Both the position numbers and the translations under genes were made by a program. Below the pieces are notes generated by a model. It had not been told where the DNA came from. It made no database searches and saw only the letters and a list, made by a program, of their open reading frames with translations. A DNA stretch of 64,000 bases from assembly GCF_014651495.1 (NCBI RefSeq), contig NZ_BMWZ01000004.1:248001-312000 (forward strand), in the 5' to 3' direction. This DNA comes from Algibacter mikhailovii (lineage in GTDB: Bacteria; Bacteroidota; Bacteroidia; Flavobacteriales; Flavobacteriaceae). Numbering within the stretch: the stretch's first letter is position 1; every line of letters starts with the position of its first letter. This document shows, piece by piece, positions 33,987-43,197 of the stretch.

Positions 33987-34364
33987 CTAATTTAAATGAG
34001 TATCCAAAACTTGTATGCCATTATATTCAAGTAAATAATCCTTATTTAAGTATATGGGTTCCTTTTCACCAGCAACACTGCCAATGCCAACACCTGCATA
34101 AAGTACCTTAGCATCATTTTCTCGGGCGTGTTTCTTAAAAGACTCCATCCAAACGACATCGTAATTATTAGGATTTTCAGGAAGAATAACCGCCCTAACT
34201 ATAACAAAAAAGTACTGCTTATTCTTATCTATACAAACAAATTGGGGGTGCTTTTTTAATTTGCTATTCACGGCAATAAATTCGAAACCACGTTTTTCTA
34301 AATCCTCACCAACATGATTCATGGCTAGATTATGCAGTTCTTGATCTGTAAGGGCTTTACTCAT
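33987..34364 (-). CDS. conserved protein of unknown function next to apbE
   Basis: 125 residues, soluble, no signal. The N-terminal half is helical (LTDQELHNLAMNHVGEDLE); then KHPQFVCIDKNKQYFFVIVRAV and YDVVWMESFKKHARENDAKVLYAGVG give an alternating alpha/beta pattern that could be a restriction-endonuclease-like fold, but this is a guess. Relatives in Bacteroidota are sometimes labelled NQR-associated because of location. It precedes apbE by 56 bp on the same strand. A -7 box is only 4 bp before the ATG. Confidence 0.6.
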   Translation of the reverse strand: MSKALTDQELHNLAMNHVGEDLEKRGFEFIAVNSKLKKHPQFVCIDKNKQYFFVIVRAVILPENPNNYDVVWMESFKKHARENDAKVLYAGVGIGSVAGEKEPIYLNKDYLLEYNGIQVLDTHLN

Positions 34365-34368
34365 ATTG

Positions 34369-34376
34369 CAAAAATA
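34369..34376 (-). promoter_or_regulatory. -7 element TATTTTTG very close to the start codon
   Basis: Minus-strand TATTTTTG, an exact consensus match, ends 4 bp before the ATG at 34364. If used, transcription would begin at or just after the start codon, giving a leaderless message or a later start (Met15, 34322). Confidence 0.4.
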
Positions 34377-34426
34377 ATATTATAATTTGGAAAAAATTCG
34401 TAATTTAAAGTCAAAAATGAAACGCT

Positions 34427-34885
34427 ATGAAAACTACACTTCGCCTTGAGGCAGCCATTAAAAAGCTTTATACCGCCTTTCATAATGATACTTTAAACCC
34501 AGAATGTTGTAAACAATGTGCGGTAGGTAATATTTTAGATAACACGGATAGCTGGAAACATTTGTCAGATGCCCATGGGAGTCTCAAACTCAATTATGTT
34601 GGTCAAGTTCACCAAAGCTTTGGTAGAACATTTAATGGGTACTCGCCTTTGGAGCTCCTGAACATTGAGGCCACTTTTCTAAAAGCTGTCGGGTTTCAAA
34701 TACCACTGCATTATAAAAATGATAAACCAAAAAACCCTACAGATAAAACGGTTTTGTTTAGAGGATTATCAGCCGTTGTAGGATTCTTGTGTGATTTGGA
34801 TGGTGTTTCTAATGTCATGGATTACACAAAATTGTTTGCATTCACTGAGAAAACCATAGAAAAACGCCCCGAGATTTTTGCATAA
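34427..34885 (+). CDS. conserved protein of unknown function with CCxxC cluster
   Basis: 152 residues, soluble. Near the N-terminus are three close Cys (NPECCKQCAVGNIL), able to bind a metal or an iron-sulfur cluster, followed by SWKHLSDAHG, GQVHQSFGRTFNGYSPLELLNIEATFL and a C-terminal helical half. It is divergent from the unknown gene at 33987 and converges on nqrF. I do not recognise the family. The location between apbE and nqr suggests a link to NQR, but this is inference. Confidence 0.6.
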   Translation: MKTTLRLEAAIKKLYTAFHNDTLNPECCKQCAVGNILDNTDSWKHLSDAHGSLKLNYVGQVHQSFGRTFNGYSPLELLNIEATFLKAVGFQIPLHYKNDKPKNPTDKTVLFRGLSAVVGFLCDLDGVSNVMDYTKLFAFTEKTIEKRPEIFA

Positions 34886-34886
34886 A

Positions 34887-34912
34887 AAAACCGACACTTT
34901 CGTATCGGTTTT
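34887..34912. terminator. terminator between the convergent nqrF and unknown genes
   Basis: AAAACCGA (34887-34894) pairs with TCGGTTTT (34905-34912); the inner bases pair with one mismatch around a TTTC loop. It lies just after the plus-strand stop and 50 bp from the nqrF stop. Confidence 0.7.
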
Positions 34913-34961
34913 ATATTAATTTGGATTACTGAATACAATTCAGTTTAATCTGTTTTTTTGA

Positions 34962-36278
34962 TTATCCCCCAAAGTCATCAAATCTAATATGCTCATCTGG
35001 GATTCCAAAATCCTCACCCATTTTTTGAACCGCTTTGTTCATTAATGGTGGTCCACAGAAATACAATTCAATATCTTCTGGAGCATCATGCTTGCTCAAG
35101 TAATTATCAATCACACAATTGTGAATAAACCCAACAAAACCGTCTCCTGGAGCATCAATATCTGCTTTCACTTTCCAGTTATCTTCAGGTAAAGGTTCAG
35201 ATAATGCTAAGTAGAACTTAAAGTTAGGGAACTCTTTTTCTAATTCATAGAAGTGTTCTAAATAGAACAACTCACGTTTAGAACGTCCACCATACCAATA
35301 GGTTACTTTTCTACCAGTCTTTAAGGTTTTGAATAAGTGATACAAGTGCGAACGCATTGGCGCCATACCAGCTCCACCACCAACATAAAGCATTTCACTA
35401 TCCGACTCATTGATAAAAAACTCACCATAAGGTCCTGAGATAGTAACTTTATCACCTGGTTTTTGATTAAATATATAAGATGAAGCTACACCTGGATTAA
35501 CATCCATCCAACCATTTTTAGCACGATCCCATGGCGGACATGCTACACGAACATTAAGCATAATTTCACGTCCTTCAGCTGGGAAGGAAGCCATGGAGTA
35601 TGCACGTTCAACAGTTTCAGTATTTTTCATCACCAAAGGCCAAAGTGCGAACTTATCCCACTCTGCTTGAAACTTATCTGGTGAATCATGTTCTTCTGGA
35701 TGTGCAGTAATATCCATATCAGAATATTTCACTTCACAAGGTGGAATTTCAATTTGAATATATCCACCTGCCTTATAGCCCATATCTTCCGGAATCTCTA
35801 CAACAAACTCCTTAATAAATGAAGCTACATTATAATTTCTAACAACAGTTGCTTCCCATTTTTTAATTCCAAATACTTCCTCAGGTATAGTAATATTCAT
35901 GTCTTGTTTTACTTTTACCTGACATGATAAACGTGCACCGTGTTGTAATTCTTTTCTTGAGAAATGCGGTGTTTCAGTTGGTAAAGCTTCACCTCCACCA
36001 GATAATACGTGACATTCACATTGAATACACGTTCCACCTCCACCACATGCTGAAGGTAAAAATATTTTTTCTGCACCTAATGTAGATAATAAACTTCCTC
36101 CAGAAGCTACTTCTATTTCGCGCTCGCCATTAATAGTAATTTTAACTGGACCAGAAGGTGACAATTTTTGTTTTACAAATAATAGTAAGGCAACTAACAA
36201 CAACGTAATAATTAAAAACGCTATTACTGTTACTACGATTGTTCCTGATGTACTTGCGGCTAAAATCATATTACTCAT
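34962..36278 (-). CDS. nqrF: Na+-NQR subunit F
   Basis: 438 residues (start at 36278; a second Met three codons in is possible). One membrane helix (14-36), then a 2Fe-2S ferredoxin domain with [16 protein letters not shown] and the fourth Cys in LSCQV, an FAD domain with [10 protein letters not shown], and an NADH site [15 protein letters not shown]. The conserved end is FDDFGG. It takes electrons from NADH and passes them to the rest of the sodium pump. The start overlaps the end of nqrE by 8 bp. Confidence 0.97.
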   Translation of the reverse strand: MSNMILAASTSGTIVVTVIAFLIITLLLVALLLFVKQKLSPSGPVKITINGEREIEVASGGSLLSTLGAEKIFLPSACGGGGTCIQCECHVLSGGGEALPTETPHFSRKELQHGARLSCQVKVKQDMNITIPEEVFGIKKWEATVVRNYNVASFIKEFVVEIPEDMGYKAGGYIQIEIPPCEVKYSDMDITAHPEEHDSPDKFQAEWDKFALWPLVMKNTETVERAYSMASFPAEGREIMLNVRVACPPWDRAKNGWMDVNPGVASSYIFNQKPGDKVTISGPYGEFFINESDSEMLYVGGGAGMAPMRSHLYHLFKTLKTGRKVTYWYGGRSKRELFYLEHFYELEKEFPNFKFYLALSEPLPEDNWKVKADIDAPGDGFVGFIHNCVIDNYLSKHDAPEDIELYFCGPPLMNKAVQKMGEDFGIPDEHIRFDDFGG

Positions 36279-36993
36279 TTACTTTTATGTTGTTAGCTAT
36301 ATCTTTTACTTTTTCTAAATCTTCTTTAGAATCTTCAATTTTAGCAGTTTTCTCTTCTTTAGCTCCTTCATCATCACCACCAGTTAACATACCTCCAAAA
36401 CTCATAAAACCTATCGCCATTAACCCTGTAATAATAAATGTAATCCCTAAACCTCTAAGTGCAGGTGGTACATTTGAATATCTAATTTTCTCACGAATGG
36501 CTGCTATCGCTAAAATGGCTAAAAACCATCCAATCCCTGAACCAATACCATACGTTGTTGCCAATCCTAAGGTTGGAATTTCACGTGATTGCATAAATAA
36601 AGATCCTCCTAAAATCGCACAGTTTACCGCAATAAGTGGTAAAAAGATACCTAAGGAGTTATATAATGAAGGTGAAAACTTCTCTACCACAATCTCTACC
36701 AATTGTACCATGGTAGCAATAGTTGCAATAAACATGATAAAGGATAAAAAGCTTAAATCATAATCTGCATATTCAGCACCTAACCAAGTTAAAGCTCCAG
36801 GTTGTAATAAATACTGGTCTAACAACCAGTTTAAAGGCACTGTTATAGCTAGTACGAAAATAACTGCAGCACCAAGACCAACAGCTGTACTCACTTTTTT
36901 AGATACAGCAAGATAAGAACACATTCCAAGGAATGTAGCAAATACCATGTTGTCTATAAATATTGATTTGAAAAATAATTCTATATGTTCCAT
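36271..36993 (-). CDS. nqrE: Na+-NQR subunit E, with C-terminal extension
   Basis: 240 residues, six membrane helices, with the conserved Cys of the intramembrane iron site ([15 protein letters not shown] and [11 protein letters not shown]). Typical NqrE ends near residue 200; here about 35 further residues form a charged, soluble tail ([19 protein letters not shown]). It forms with NqrD the membrane core that carries the 2Fe-2S centre. The stop overlaps the nqrF start by 8 bp, and there is a 49-bp gap from nqrD. Confidence 0.95.
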   Translation of the reverse strand: MEHIELFFKSIFIDNMVFATFLGMCSYLAVSKKVSTAVGLGAAVIFVLAITVPLNWLLDQYLLQPGALTWLGAEYADYDLSFLSFIMFIATIATMVQLVEIVVEKFSPSLYNSLGIFLPLIAVNCAILGGSLFMQSREIPTLGLATTYGIGSGIGWFLAILAIAAIREKIRYSNVPPALRGLGITFIITGLMAIGFMSFGGMLTGGDDEGAKEEKTAKIEDSKEDLEKVKDIANNIKVNE

Positions 36994-37042
36994 ATTCTAT
37001 GTGTTGATGAAATCCTGAACTATAACCAGGACCACAAGTCGA

Positions 37043-37690
37043 TTAATGATCTTCTACTAATGCTGTGTTTCTTGAACGTTGAATCCAAATTATAATACCT
37101 ACAACAATTAACGCCATTGGTGCTAATAACATAAATCCGTTATTCTCATAGCCAAAAGCATAAACTCCCGTTTTCTCAATAGGATCTCCTAAAACTTTAA
37201 ATCCTAATAAAGTTCCAGCTCCAAGTAACTCTCTAAAGAAAGCCACTATAATTAAAATCACACCGTACCCTAAAGAGTTTCCAATGCCATCAAGAAATGA
37301 ACGCCAAGGCCCATTAGCCAATGCAAAGGCTTCAAAACGTCCCATTATAATACAGTTCGTAATAATCAATCCCACAAAAACTGAAAGCGTTTTACTCAAT
37401 TCATAAGCAAATGCTTTAAGCACTTGATCCACTATAATTACTAAAGCAGCAACTACAATTAACTGAACAATAATTCTAATTTTAGATGGTATAATATTTC
37501 TCATTAATGAAATAACCACGTTTCCTATACCTAATACAAACAATACCGATACAGACATTACAATGGCTGCTTCTAATTCAGCCGTAATTGCTAATGCCGA
37601 ACAGATTCCCAATACTTGTATGGTAATAGGGTTATTGTCTGCTAAAGGATCTTTAATTAATGCCGCGTCTTTTTTTGATAAAAGTCCCAT
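37043..37690 (-). CDS. nqrD: Na+-NQR subunit D
   Basis: 215 residues, six membrane helices with the paired Cys motifs GICSALAITAELEAA and ITNCIIMGRFEAFA, matching NqrD/RnfE. NqrD and NqrE form an inverted pair that holds an iron centre inside the membrane. It starts 3 bp after the nqrC stop, in the canonical ABCDEF order. Confidence 0.95.
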   Translation of the reverse strand: MGLLSKKDAALIKDPLADNNPITIQVLGICSALAITAELEAAIVMSVSVLFVLGIGNVVISLMRNIIPSKIRIIVQLIVVAALVIIVDQVLKAFAYELSKTLSVFVGLIITNCIIMGRFEAFALANGPWRSFLDGIGNSLGYGVILIIVAFFRELLGAGTLLGFKVLGDPIEKTGVYAFGYENNGFMLLAPMALIVVGIIIWIQRSRNTALVEDH

Positions 37691-37693
37691 AAA

Positions 37694-38440
37694 TTAGTTG
37701 TTTTTTAAGTTTTCAAAATAAGGTACATACTGCTTTAACTCAGATTTAAGCATTGCTGTAACCCCATCTCCTGTAATTGTTGCTCCAGCTATGGCATCTA
37801 CTTTATTATCATCTTTTCTTTCATTCTTAGGATCATTGTTACCTTTAGCAACCGTGATACCTTTAAACTCGCCGTTGCTCATTAAGCTTTCACCAATAAA
37901 ATCATCCATGAAATAACGTTGCTTAATATTAGCACCTAAACCAGCTGTCTCACCTTTATGATCAAAATAAGCACCTTGTACTACCATGTTTTCATCCATA
38001 GCTACATAAGCCCAAATGGCATCCCAAAGTCCTTTTCCTCTAATTGGTGCAATATAAAATGTCTTTCCATCTTTATTACCAACAAACAAAGGAAGACGTC
38101 TTGCGTTCCCAGCTTTAGCACTTGCTTGTTCCTTTTTAACATCAATTAGATAAGCATTTTCATCTTCAGAAACCTCACCGGCCTGAATAACCAATTGCTT
38201 AGTTATGTATTTGGAGAATAACTCGGGAGCTTCAGCAGTAGAAACGAAAACAGCACTGCTGGCATCGTTTGCATTAACACCCATGGCATACAAGATATTT
38301 TGTTGCTTTTCTAAACGCTCATTATTATTAATTCGTGGTCTTAAAGCAGAAGCTGTAAAGGCCAATAATCCGCCTACAACAATTACCATAGCGATGGCAA
38401 AAATTATAGTATATACATTTGAATCCGTTTTTTTACTCAT
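37694..38440 (-). CDS. nqrC: Na+-NQR subunit C
   Basis: 248 residues with an N-terminal membrane helix (10-30) and a periplasmic FMN-binding domain. The flavinylation site is VDAIAGATITGDGV: Thr221 in the AGAT version of the S-G-A-T motif would bear covalent FMN added by ApbE. GKGLWDAIWAYVA and GETAGLGA are further family landmarks. Tightly coupled to nqrD (3 bp) and nqrB (2 bp). Confidence 0.96.
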   Translation of the reverse strand: MSKKTDSNVYTIIFAIAMVIVVGGLLAFTASALRPRINNNERLEKQQNILYAMGVNANDASSAVFVSTAEAPELFSKYITKQLVIQAGEVSEDENAYLIDVKKEQASAKAGNARRLPLFVGNKDGKTFYIAPIRGKGLWDAIWAYVAMDENMVVQGAYFDHKGETAGLGANIKQRYFMDDFIGESLMSNGEFKGITVAKGNNDPKNERKDDNKVDAIAGATITGDGVTAMLKSELKQYVPYFENLKNN

Positions 38441-38442
38441 GA

Positions 38443-39669
38443 CTAAGCTGTTTTTGCTTTTAAACGTTTCATTCTTTGTTTAACATTACCTTGAACCACA
38501 TAATGGTCGATAGTCGGTGCAAACACATTCATTAATAAAATGGCTAACATCACACCTTCTGGATATGCTGGATTGAATACACGAATCAAAATTGAAATAA
38601 ATCCAACTAAGAAACCATAAATCCATTTTCCTTTGGTTGTTTGAGAAGCCGTAACAGGATCGGTAGCCATAAATACGGTACCAAAAGCAAAACCTCCTAT
38701 TAATAAATGCTCCCAGAACGGTGCACTCATTAACCCATAAAATTTGCTACTTTCTGAAATTATACCTGCAGAAGCCACTTGATTAAAAATTAATCCCATA
38801 ACCACAGCTCCTAGTACAGAAGACAACATGATTCTCCAGCTTCCAATTTTTGAGAAAATCAAAAACAAACCACCCAATACAATTAATAATACCGAAGTTT
38901 CACCTACTGAACCTGGAATAAAACCTAAGAACATATCGGCTGCACTGTAAGCAACCTCCTTACCTTGCGCAAGAGTTCCTAAAATAGTCTCTCCAGAAAT
39001 AGCATCTAAATTCTCACCTGCAGCAATAGCTTGATCTCTTTCAACCGCACCGTGCACCCATACTTTATCTCCTGACATCCATGTAGGATATGCAAAGAAT
39101 AAAAAGGCTCTAATAGTTAATGCTGGATTAAGAATATTCATTCCAGTTCCACCAAAAACTTCTTTCCCTATAACAACACCAAAAACTACCGCTACTGCTA
39201 ACATCCATAATGGAATATCTACAGGAACAATAAGTGGCACAAGCATTCCAGTTACTAAGTAACCTTCTTCAACCTCATGCCCTTTTATAATGGCAAAAAT
39301 AAATTCAATACCTAATCCTACGCCATAAGAGATAATAACTAAAGGTAAAATTTTCCAAAACCCAACAAAAAAGTTATCCATAGACCAAAACTCTGGACTA
39401 AAGAAACCTGCTGTTGCAGCTTGAATTTCGCCTAATGCAATATGATGCTGATAACCAGCATTAAACATACCAAAAATCAAACAAGGTACCATAGCCATGA
39501 TAACCGTGTTCATAGTACGTTTTAAATCATCAGCAGCCTTAATATGAGTCCCTCCGTGAGTTACCTCATCTGGTAAGAATAAAAACGTATGAATTGCCGA
39601 AAACGCTGGCAACCACTTTTTATCTTTATTCTTTACTTTAAAATCGTGTAATTTCTTTTTTAAACTCAT
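38443..39669 (-). CDS. nqrB: Na+-NQR subunit B
   Basis: 408 residues, about 10 membrane helices. It binds riboflavin and covalent FMN and is the main part of the sodium channel. The N-terminal stretch ends in HGGTHIKAADDLKRTM, and IGKEVFGGTGMNILNPAL is a conserved cofactor loop. The flavinylation Thr is expected in S-G-A-T; here the sequence is DAISGETIL (Thr228), with Glu in place of Ala. The stop is 2 bp from nqrC and the first base overlaps the last base of nqrA. Confidence 0.95.
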   Translation of the reverse strand: MSLKKKLHDFKVKNKDKKWLPAFSAIHTFLFLPDEVTHGGTHIKAADDLKRTMNTVIMAMVPCLIFGMFNAGYQHHIALGEIQAATAGFFSPEFWSMDNFFVGFWKILPLVIISYGVGLGIEFIFAIIKGHEVEEGYLVTGMLVPLIVPVDIPLWMLAVAVVFGVVIGKEVFGGTGMNILNPALTIRAFLFFAYPTWMSGDKVWVHGAVERDQAIAAGENLDAISGETILGTLAQGKEVAYSAADMFLGFIPGSVGETSVLLIVLGGLFLIFSKIGSWRIMLSSVLGAVVMGLIFNQVASAGIISESSKFYGLMSAPFWEHLLIGGFAFGTVFMATDPVTASQTTKGKWIYGFLVGFISILIRVFNPAYPEGVMLAILLMNVFAPTIDHYVVQGNVKQRMKRLKAKTA

Positions 39670-41024
39670 TATCCTATCTCTTTAAGCATTAAGTCTAATC
39701 CTGCTCTTATTATTTTTTGATGTGGTTGTTTGGACACACATACAAACTCTGTCAATGCAAAATCTTCTGGAGCTAATTCATACATTCCTAAAGCTTCCAT
39801 TTCATCTAAATCTTGGTACATACAAGCTTTTAAAACCTGCATTGGATAAATGTCTAGTGGAAAAACTTCTTCATATGTACCAGTAGTAACAAATGCTCTA
39901 TGCTCACCGTTAGTATTGGTATTTAAAGCATATTCCTTCTTAGGATTTAACCAAGAAAAAGTAAGCGCTCTAGATATAGACAATTTGTTAAAAATTGGCT
40001 TAGTCCATCCAAAAAATTCGTAGTCGTCACCTTCAGGAATAATAGAAATGATATTACTATAGTAATCTAAACTCCCATCTGCTTGCACTTGCTTACCAGA
40101 TAACACGTTCCCTGAAATAATTCTATCGTTTCCGTCTTTCTCTACACCCTTATCATAAACCATGGTAGCTACTTCGCTCCCAATACTAGTTTTAAAATAG
40201 CGTGGTTTTTGAACTGAAGATCCAACCAAAGCAACAATACGTTCAGCGTTAAATTTTCCAGTCAACAAAAGCTCTCCTATAATAACAAGATCTTGAGCAT
40301 TTACTGTCCAAACGATTTCACCCTTATTAATTGGGTCAATTTTATTAATTTGAGTTCCAACATTTCCTGATGGATGCGGTCCAGATACTTTATGTAAGGT
40401 AATACCAGATAATCCAGCCAATGGCGAATTAGAATTTTTCCCAACAGAAACATGCACTTTCCCTTCAGTTAGTTTTCCTAAAGCGTTAACAGCGGCTTGT
40501 AATTCAGCTTCTTTACCTTGTAGGGTAAAATCTAAATCGGCAGCTAATGGTGCACTTGCATATGCTGAAATAAATATAGCCTTTGGCGATTTTTCAGGGT
40601 TTGCAATCACATCATACGGACGCTGTTTAATGAAAGGCCAGCAACCAGATTCAAGCAAATGTTCTTTCACTTCCTCTGCTTTTGCAGCATCCACGTTAAA
40701 CTTGCCATAATCTTTGTAAGATTGTGATTTGTCAGCTTCAATTCTAAGCGCATCAATGCGTCTTTTTGGTCCACGAACCACCTCAACTATTTTACCTGAA
40801 ACAGGCGATGAAAATTTAATATTCTCATTGGCCTTATCATAAAACAAGGTCCCTCCAGCTTCTACTGAGGTGCCTTCTTTAGCAATAAGTTTTGGAATAA
40901 CGCCGTGAAAATCTTCTGGCCTTACGGTGCAGTAGTTACTGATAATCGCTTGTTCAACGGTTTTTTCAGCTTCACCTATAAGTTTAATGTCCAGACCTTT
41001 TTTAATACGGATGTCGTTTGACAT
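39669..41024 (-). CDS. nqrA: Na+-NQR subunit A
   Basis: 451 residues, soluble, no membrane helices. Recognisable NqrA features are an early GAxTLFYDK-like segment (SVEAGGTLFYDKANENIKF), VRGPKRRIDALRIE, ESGCWPFIKQRPYD, GPHPSGNVGTQINKIDP and LVGSSVQKPRYF. It binds quinone in the complex. It is the first gene of the nqr operon, with promoter box at 41062-41069, and overlaps nqrB by 1 bp. Confidence 0.96.
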   Translation of the reverse strand: MSNDIRIKKGLDIKLIGEAEKTVEQAIISNYCTVRPEDFHGVIPKLIAKEGTSVEAGGTLFYDKANENIKFSSPVSGKIVEVVRGPKRRIDALRIEADKSQSYKDYGKFNVDAAKAEEVKEHLLESGCWPFIKQRPYDVIANPEKSPKAIFISAYASAPLAADLDFTLQGKEAELQAAVNALGKLTEGKVHVSVGKNSNSPLAGLSGITLHKVSGPHPSGNVGTQINKIDPINKGEIVWTVNAQDLVIIGELLLTGKFNAERIVALVGSSVQKPRYFKTSIGSEVATMVYDKGVEKDGNDRIISGNVLSGKQVQADGSLDYYSNIISIIPEGDDYEFFGWTKPIFNKLSISRALTFSWLNPKKEYALNTNTNGEHRAFVTTGTYEEVFPLDIYPMQVLKACMYQDLDEMEALGMYELAPEDFALTEFVCVSKQPHQKIIRAGLDLMLKEIG

Positions 41025-41061
41025 ATTTATTTTATTGAAATTAATTGTCTAAAAATCGGTG

Positions 41062-41069
41062 CAAAAATA
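41062..41069 (-). promoter_or_regulatory. -7 element TATTTTTG of the nqr operon
   Basis: Minus-strand exact TAnnTTTG, 37 bp upstream of the nqrA ATG. A TTG on the same strand at 41092-41094 lies 22 bp further up and could be the -33 element. Confidence 0.6.
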
Positions 41070-41170
41070 CGAATTAAATGCACAGTTTGCACAAAAAAAT
41101 ACTTAGTTTTTTGTCCCTAAAAAAATACCTGCATTTTTAGGCATAAAAATTGATTATATTTACCACAAAT

Positions 41171-42430
41171 ATGCTCTCAATGCCATTAAAGTCCTGTATT
41201 AATTTTATCATTTTCATACTCCCCATATTCCTTTTTGCTCAAGTTGAAGAAATAAATCCACCAGATTATATTAAAACTGTAAATTTTGGAGGAGATACTG
41301 AAGAAACCCAATTACCAATAATTAGTTATGGTGACTATGTCAATCTAGAATTTGATGCTTTAAATGGCAACGAAGAGGATTATTATTATAAAATAAAACA
41401 TTTTAATTTTGACTGGACTCCCTCGGTCTTGGTACAATCTGAGTACATGGAGGGTTTTGATAATCAGCGCATACGCAACTACGAAAACTCTTTCAACACC
41501 TTTCAAATGTTTTCGCATTATAGACTTACCATACCAAATAAGGATACACGAAGACTTAAAGTTTCTGGTAATTATATGCTTTACATTTATGACAATCAAG
41601 GGGAGCTAATCTTTACGCGCAAATTCATGGTTTATGAGGACAAAGTCGGTGTGGGAGTAGCTGTCAAACGTTCAAGAGATATAAAGGTAATTGAAAGCAA
41701 ACAGCGTGTTGAACTTTTGGTGGCATCAAACGGCATGCAATTAAACAATCCCTATCAAACCGTTAAGGCCGTTATTATTCAAAACAACAACCTTAAAAGC
41801 GCTATAAAAAATATCAAACCACAATATACCCTAGGAAGTGATTTGGTTTACAAGTACGATTCTGAAACCAGTTTTGGTGGTGGTAATGAATATTTTTATT
41901 TTGAAAACAAAGATGTTCGTAGGGCAAGTAATGGGGTTCAATATATTGAACTCAATGATCTATATGAGAACTTTTTGTTTACCAATGCCTCCCGTGCAAA
42001 TCAACCCTACACCTATTACCCCGATATCAATGGTAATTTTTTAGTGAATAACATAGATGCCGCAAATAATAATGTTGAAGCCGATTATGTCTGGGTGCAT
42101 TTTTCTTTAGTAGGCGCTGATCATTTTAAAAATAAGAATATTCATGTTTATGGTAGTTTTAACAATTATGCCATTGATGATAGCACACTTATGACTTATA
42201 ACGCAGAGCGCAATGTCTTTACAGCAGCTCTTTTATTAAAACAGGGTTTTTATAACTATAAATATGTTGCCGTTGATTCTAATAATAACGTGAATGAAGG
42301 ATTAATTAGCGGGAACTTTTGGCAAACGGAAAACAGCTATAAAGTCCTTATCTATTATAGAGAATTAGGCGCCCGTTATGATCGTATTATAGGTTTTGGT
42401 GAGGGCAATTCAGTTAACATTACCAATTAA
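41171..42430 (+). CDS. type IX secretion system plug protein (DUF5103)
   Basis: 419 residues from the ATG at 41171; the open frame extends 7 codons to a TTG, which is not favoured because the Met at 41171 sits directly before a normal signal peptide (ILPIFLFAQVEE). The domain matches DUF5103: INPPDYIKTVNFGG near the start, YYYKIKHFNFDWTPSVLVQSEY, and C-terminal GFYNYKYVAVD with LIYYRELGARYDRIIGFG. The family is the plug subunit of the SprA translocon in the outer membrane of T9SS bacteria. This agrees with the T9SS-sorted protein at the window start. No other T9SS genes adjoin. Confidence 0.85.
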   Translation: MLSMPLKSCINFIIFILPIFLFAQVEEINPPDYIKTVNFGGDTEETQLPIISYGDYVNLEFDALNGNEEDYYYKIKHFNFDWTPSVLVQSEYMEGFDNQRIRNYENSFNTFQMFSHYRLTIPNKDTRRLKVSGNYMLYIYDNQGELIFTRKFMVYEDKVGVGVAVKRSRDIKVIESKQRVELLVASNGMQLNNPYQTVKAVIIQNNNLKSAIKNIKPQYTLGSDLVYKYDSETSFGGGNEYFYFENKDVRRASNGVQYIELNDLYENFLFTNASRANQPYTYYPDINGNFLVNNIDAANNNVEADYVWVHFSLVGADHFKNKNIHVYGSFNNYAIDDSTLMTYNAERNVFTAALLLKQGFYNYKYVAVDSNNNVNEGLISGNFWQTENSYKVLIYYRELGARYDRIIGFGEGNSVNITN

Positions 42431-42537
42431 AACAGCCGTTCGTCTAATATTTCTATCAAACACATCAATTTTTACTGTAGCAACTTAATATTTGTTACTT
42501 TAGTAGCCTGAAACACTTTGTATATCAATAGTTAACA

Positions 42538-42924
42538 ATGGTTCAACAAGTTACAAGCGGCATAAAAATTACTGTAGACACTTTTTTTGAAGGTTCGTTT
42601 TATAAAAACTATAAAGCGCAGTATGCATTTGCTTACACCATTACCATAGAAAATCAAAGTAAAGATTCGGTACAACTTAATGCACGTCATTGGGAAATAC
42701 AGGACGCTTTAAACAACCCAGAAACGGTTGACGGCGAAGGTGTTATAGGAAAAAAACCTGTTTTAAAACCCGGAGAATCACACACTTATACTTCGGGCTG
42801 TTTATTAACCTCTCCTTTTGGTGCTATGCAAGGGTACTACAGCATGGTTAATTTTACAACCACCAAAAAATTCAACGTAGCAATCCCTCTATTTAAGTTA
42901 AGCGCCCCTTTTGCTATAAACTAA
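42538..42924 (+). CDS. apaG: Co2+/Mg2+ efflux protein ApaG
   Basis: 128 residues, a fibronectin-III-like beta fold. Family features: GIKITVDTFFEG, YAFAYTITIENQSKDSVQLNARHWEIQDA, GVIGKKPVLKPGESHTYTSGC and GAMQGYYSMV. ApaG mutants in other bacteria show altered cobalt and magnesium sensitivity; the molecular role is unsettled. It stands alone after the plug-protein gene, with about 270 bp of gene-free sequence downstream. Confidence 0.95.
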   Translation: MVQQVTSGIKITVDTFFEGSFYKNYKAQYAFAYTITIENQSKDSVQLNARHWEIQDALNNPETVDGEGVIGKKPVLKPGESHTYTSGCLLTSPFGAMQGYYSMVNFTTTKKFNVAIPLFKLSAPFAIN

Positions 42925-43105
42925 GCAAAGACTACATACTCCTCTTACTTTTTTCAATAGGACAAGATTTGACTTCTAGCTTCAGCAGGATAATGCTTTT
43001 TTCTAAAATCGCTAGGCCTACAATGACTTCATAAAAACTACTATTCATTTTTGTTTAATACATGTAAGAAAAAATGAATTTTGACATTTTACATCTTGAA
43101 ACACC

Positions 43106-43146
43106 TATATTTACAGTATATGACAGATAGGTGACATTTAAATGAC
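43106..43146. promoter_or_regulatory. possible promoter and phased TGAC repeats upstream of the XRE gene
   Basis: A near-consensus -7 box TATATTTA (43106-43113) with TTGACA at 43081-43086 lies upstream of the XRE-DUF4870 gene. It is followed by three TGAC copies starting at 43121, 43132 and 43143, spaced exactly 11 bp, about one helical turn. Such phased repeats could be operator sites for the HTH protein itself. Confidence 0.4.
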
Positions 43147-43197
43147 GTGCTAAAAAACAATGGATTGTCTTAGATTTGTTTCATCAAAATAGATAAA

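Noticed and set aside
36239-36763. 174-codon plus-strand open frame inside nqrE
   Set aside because: Antisense shadow of a membrane protein gene; the Ile/Pro/Ser-rich product has no domain.
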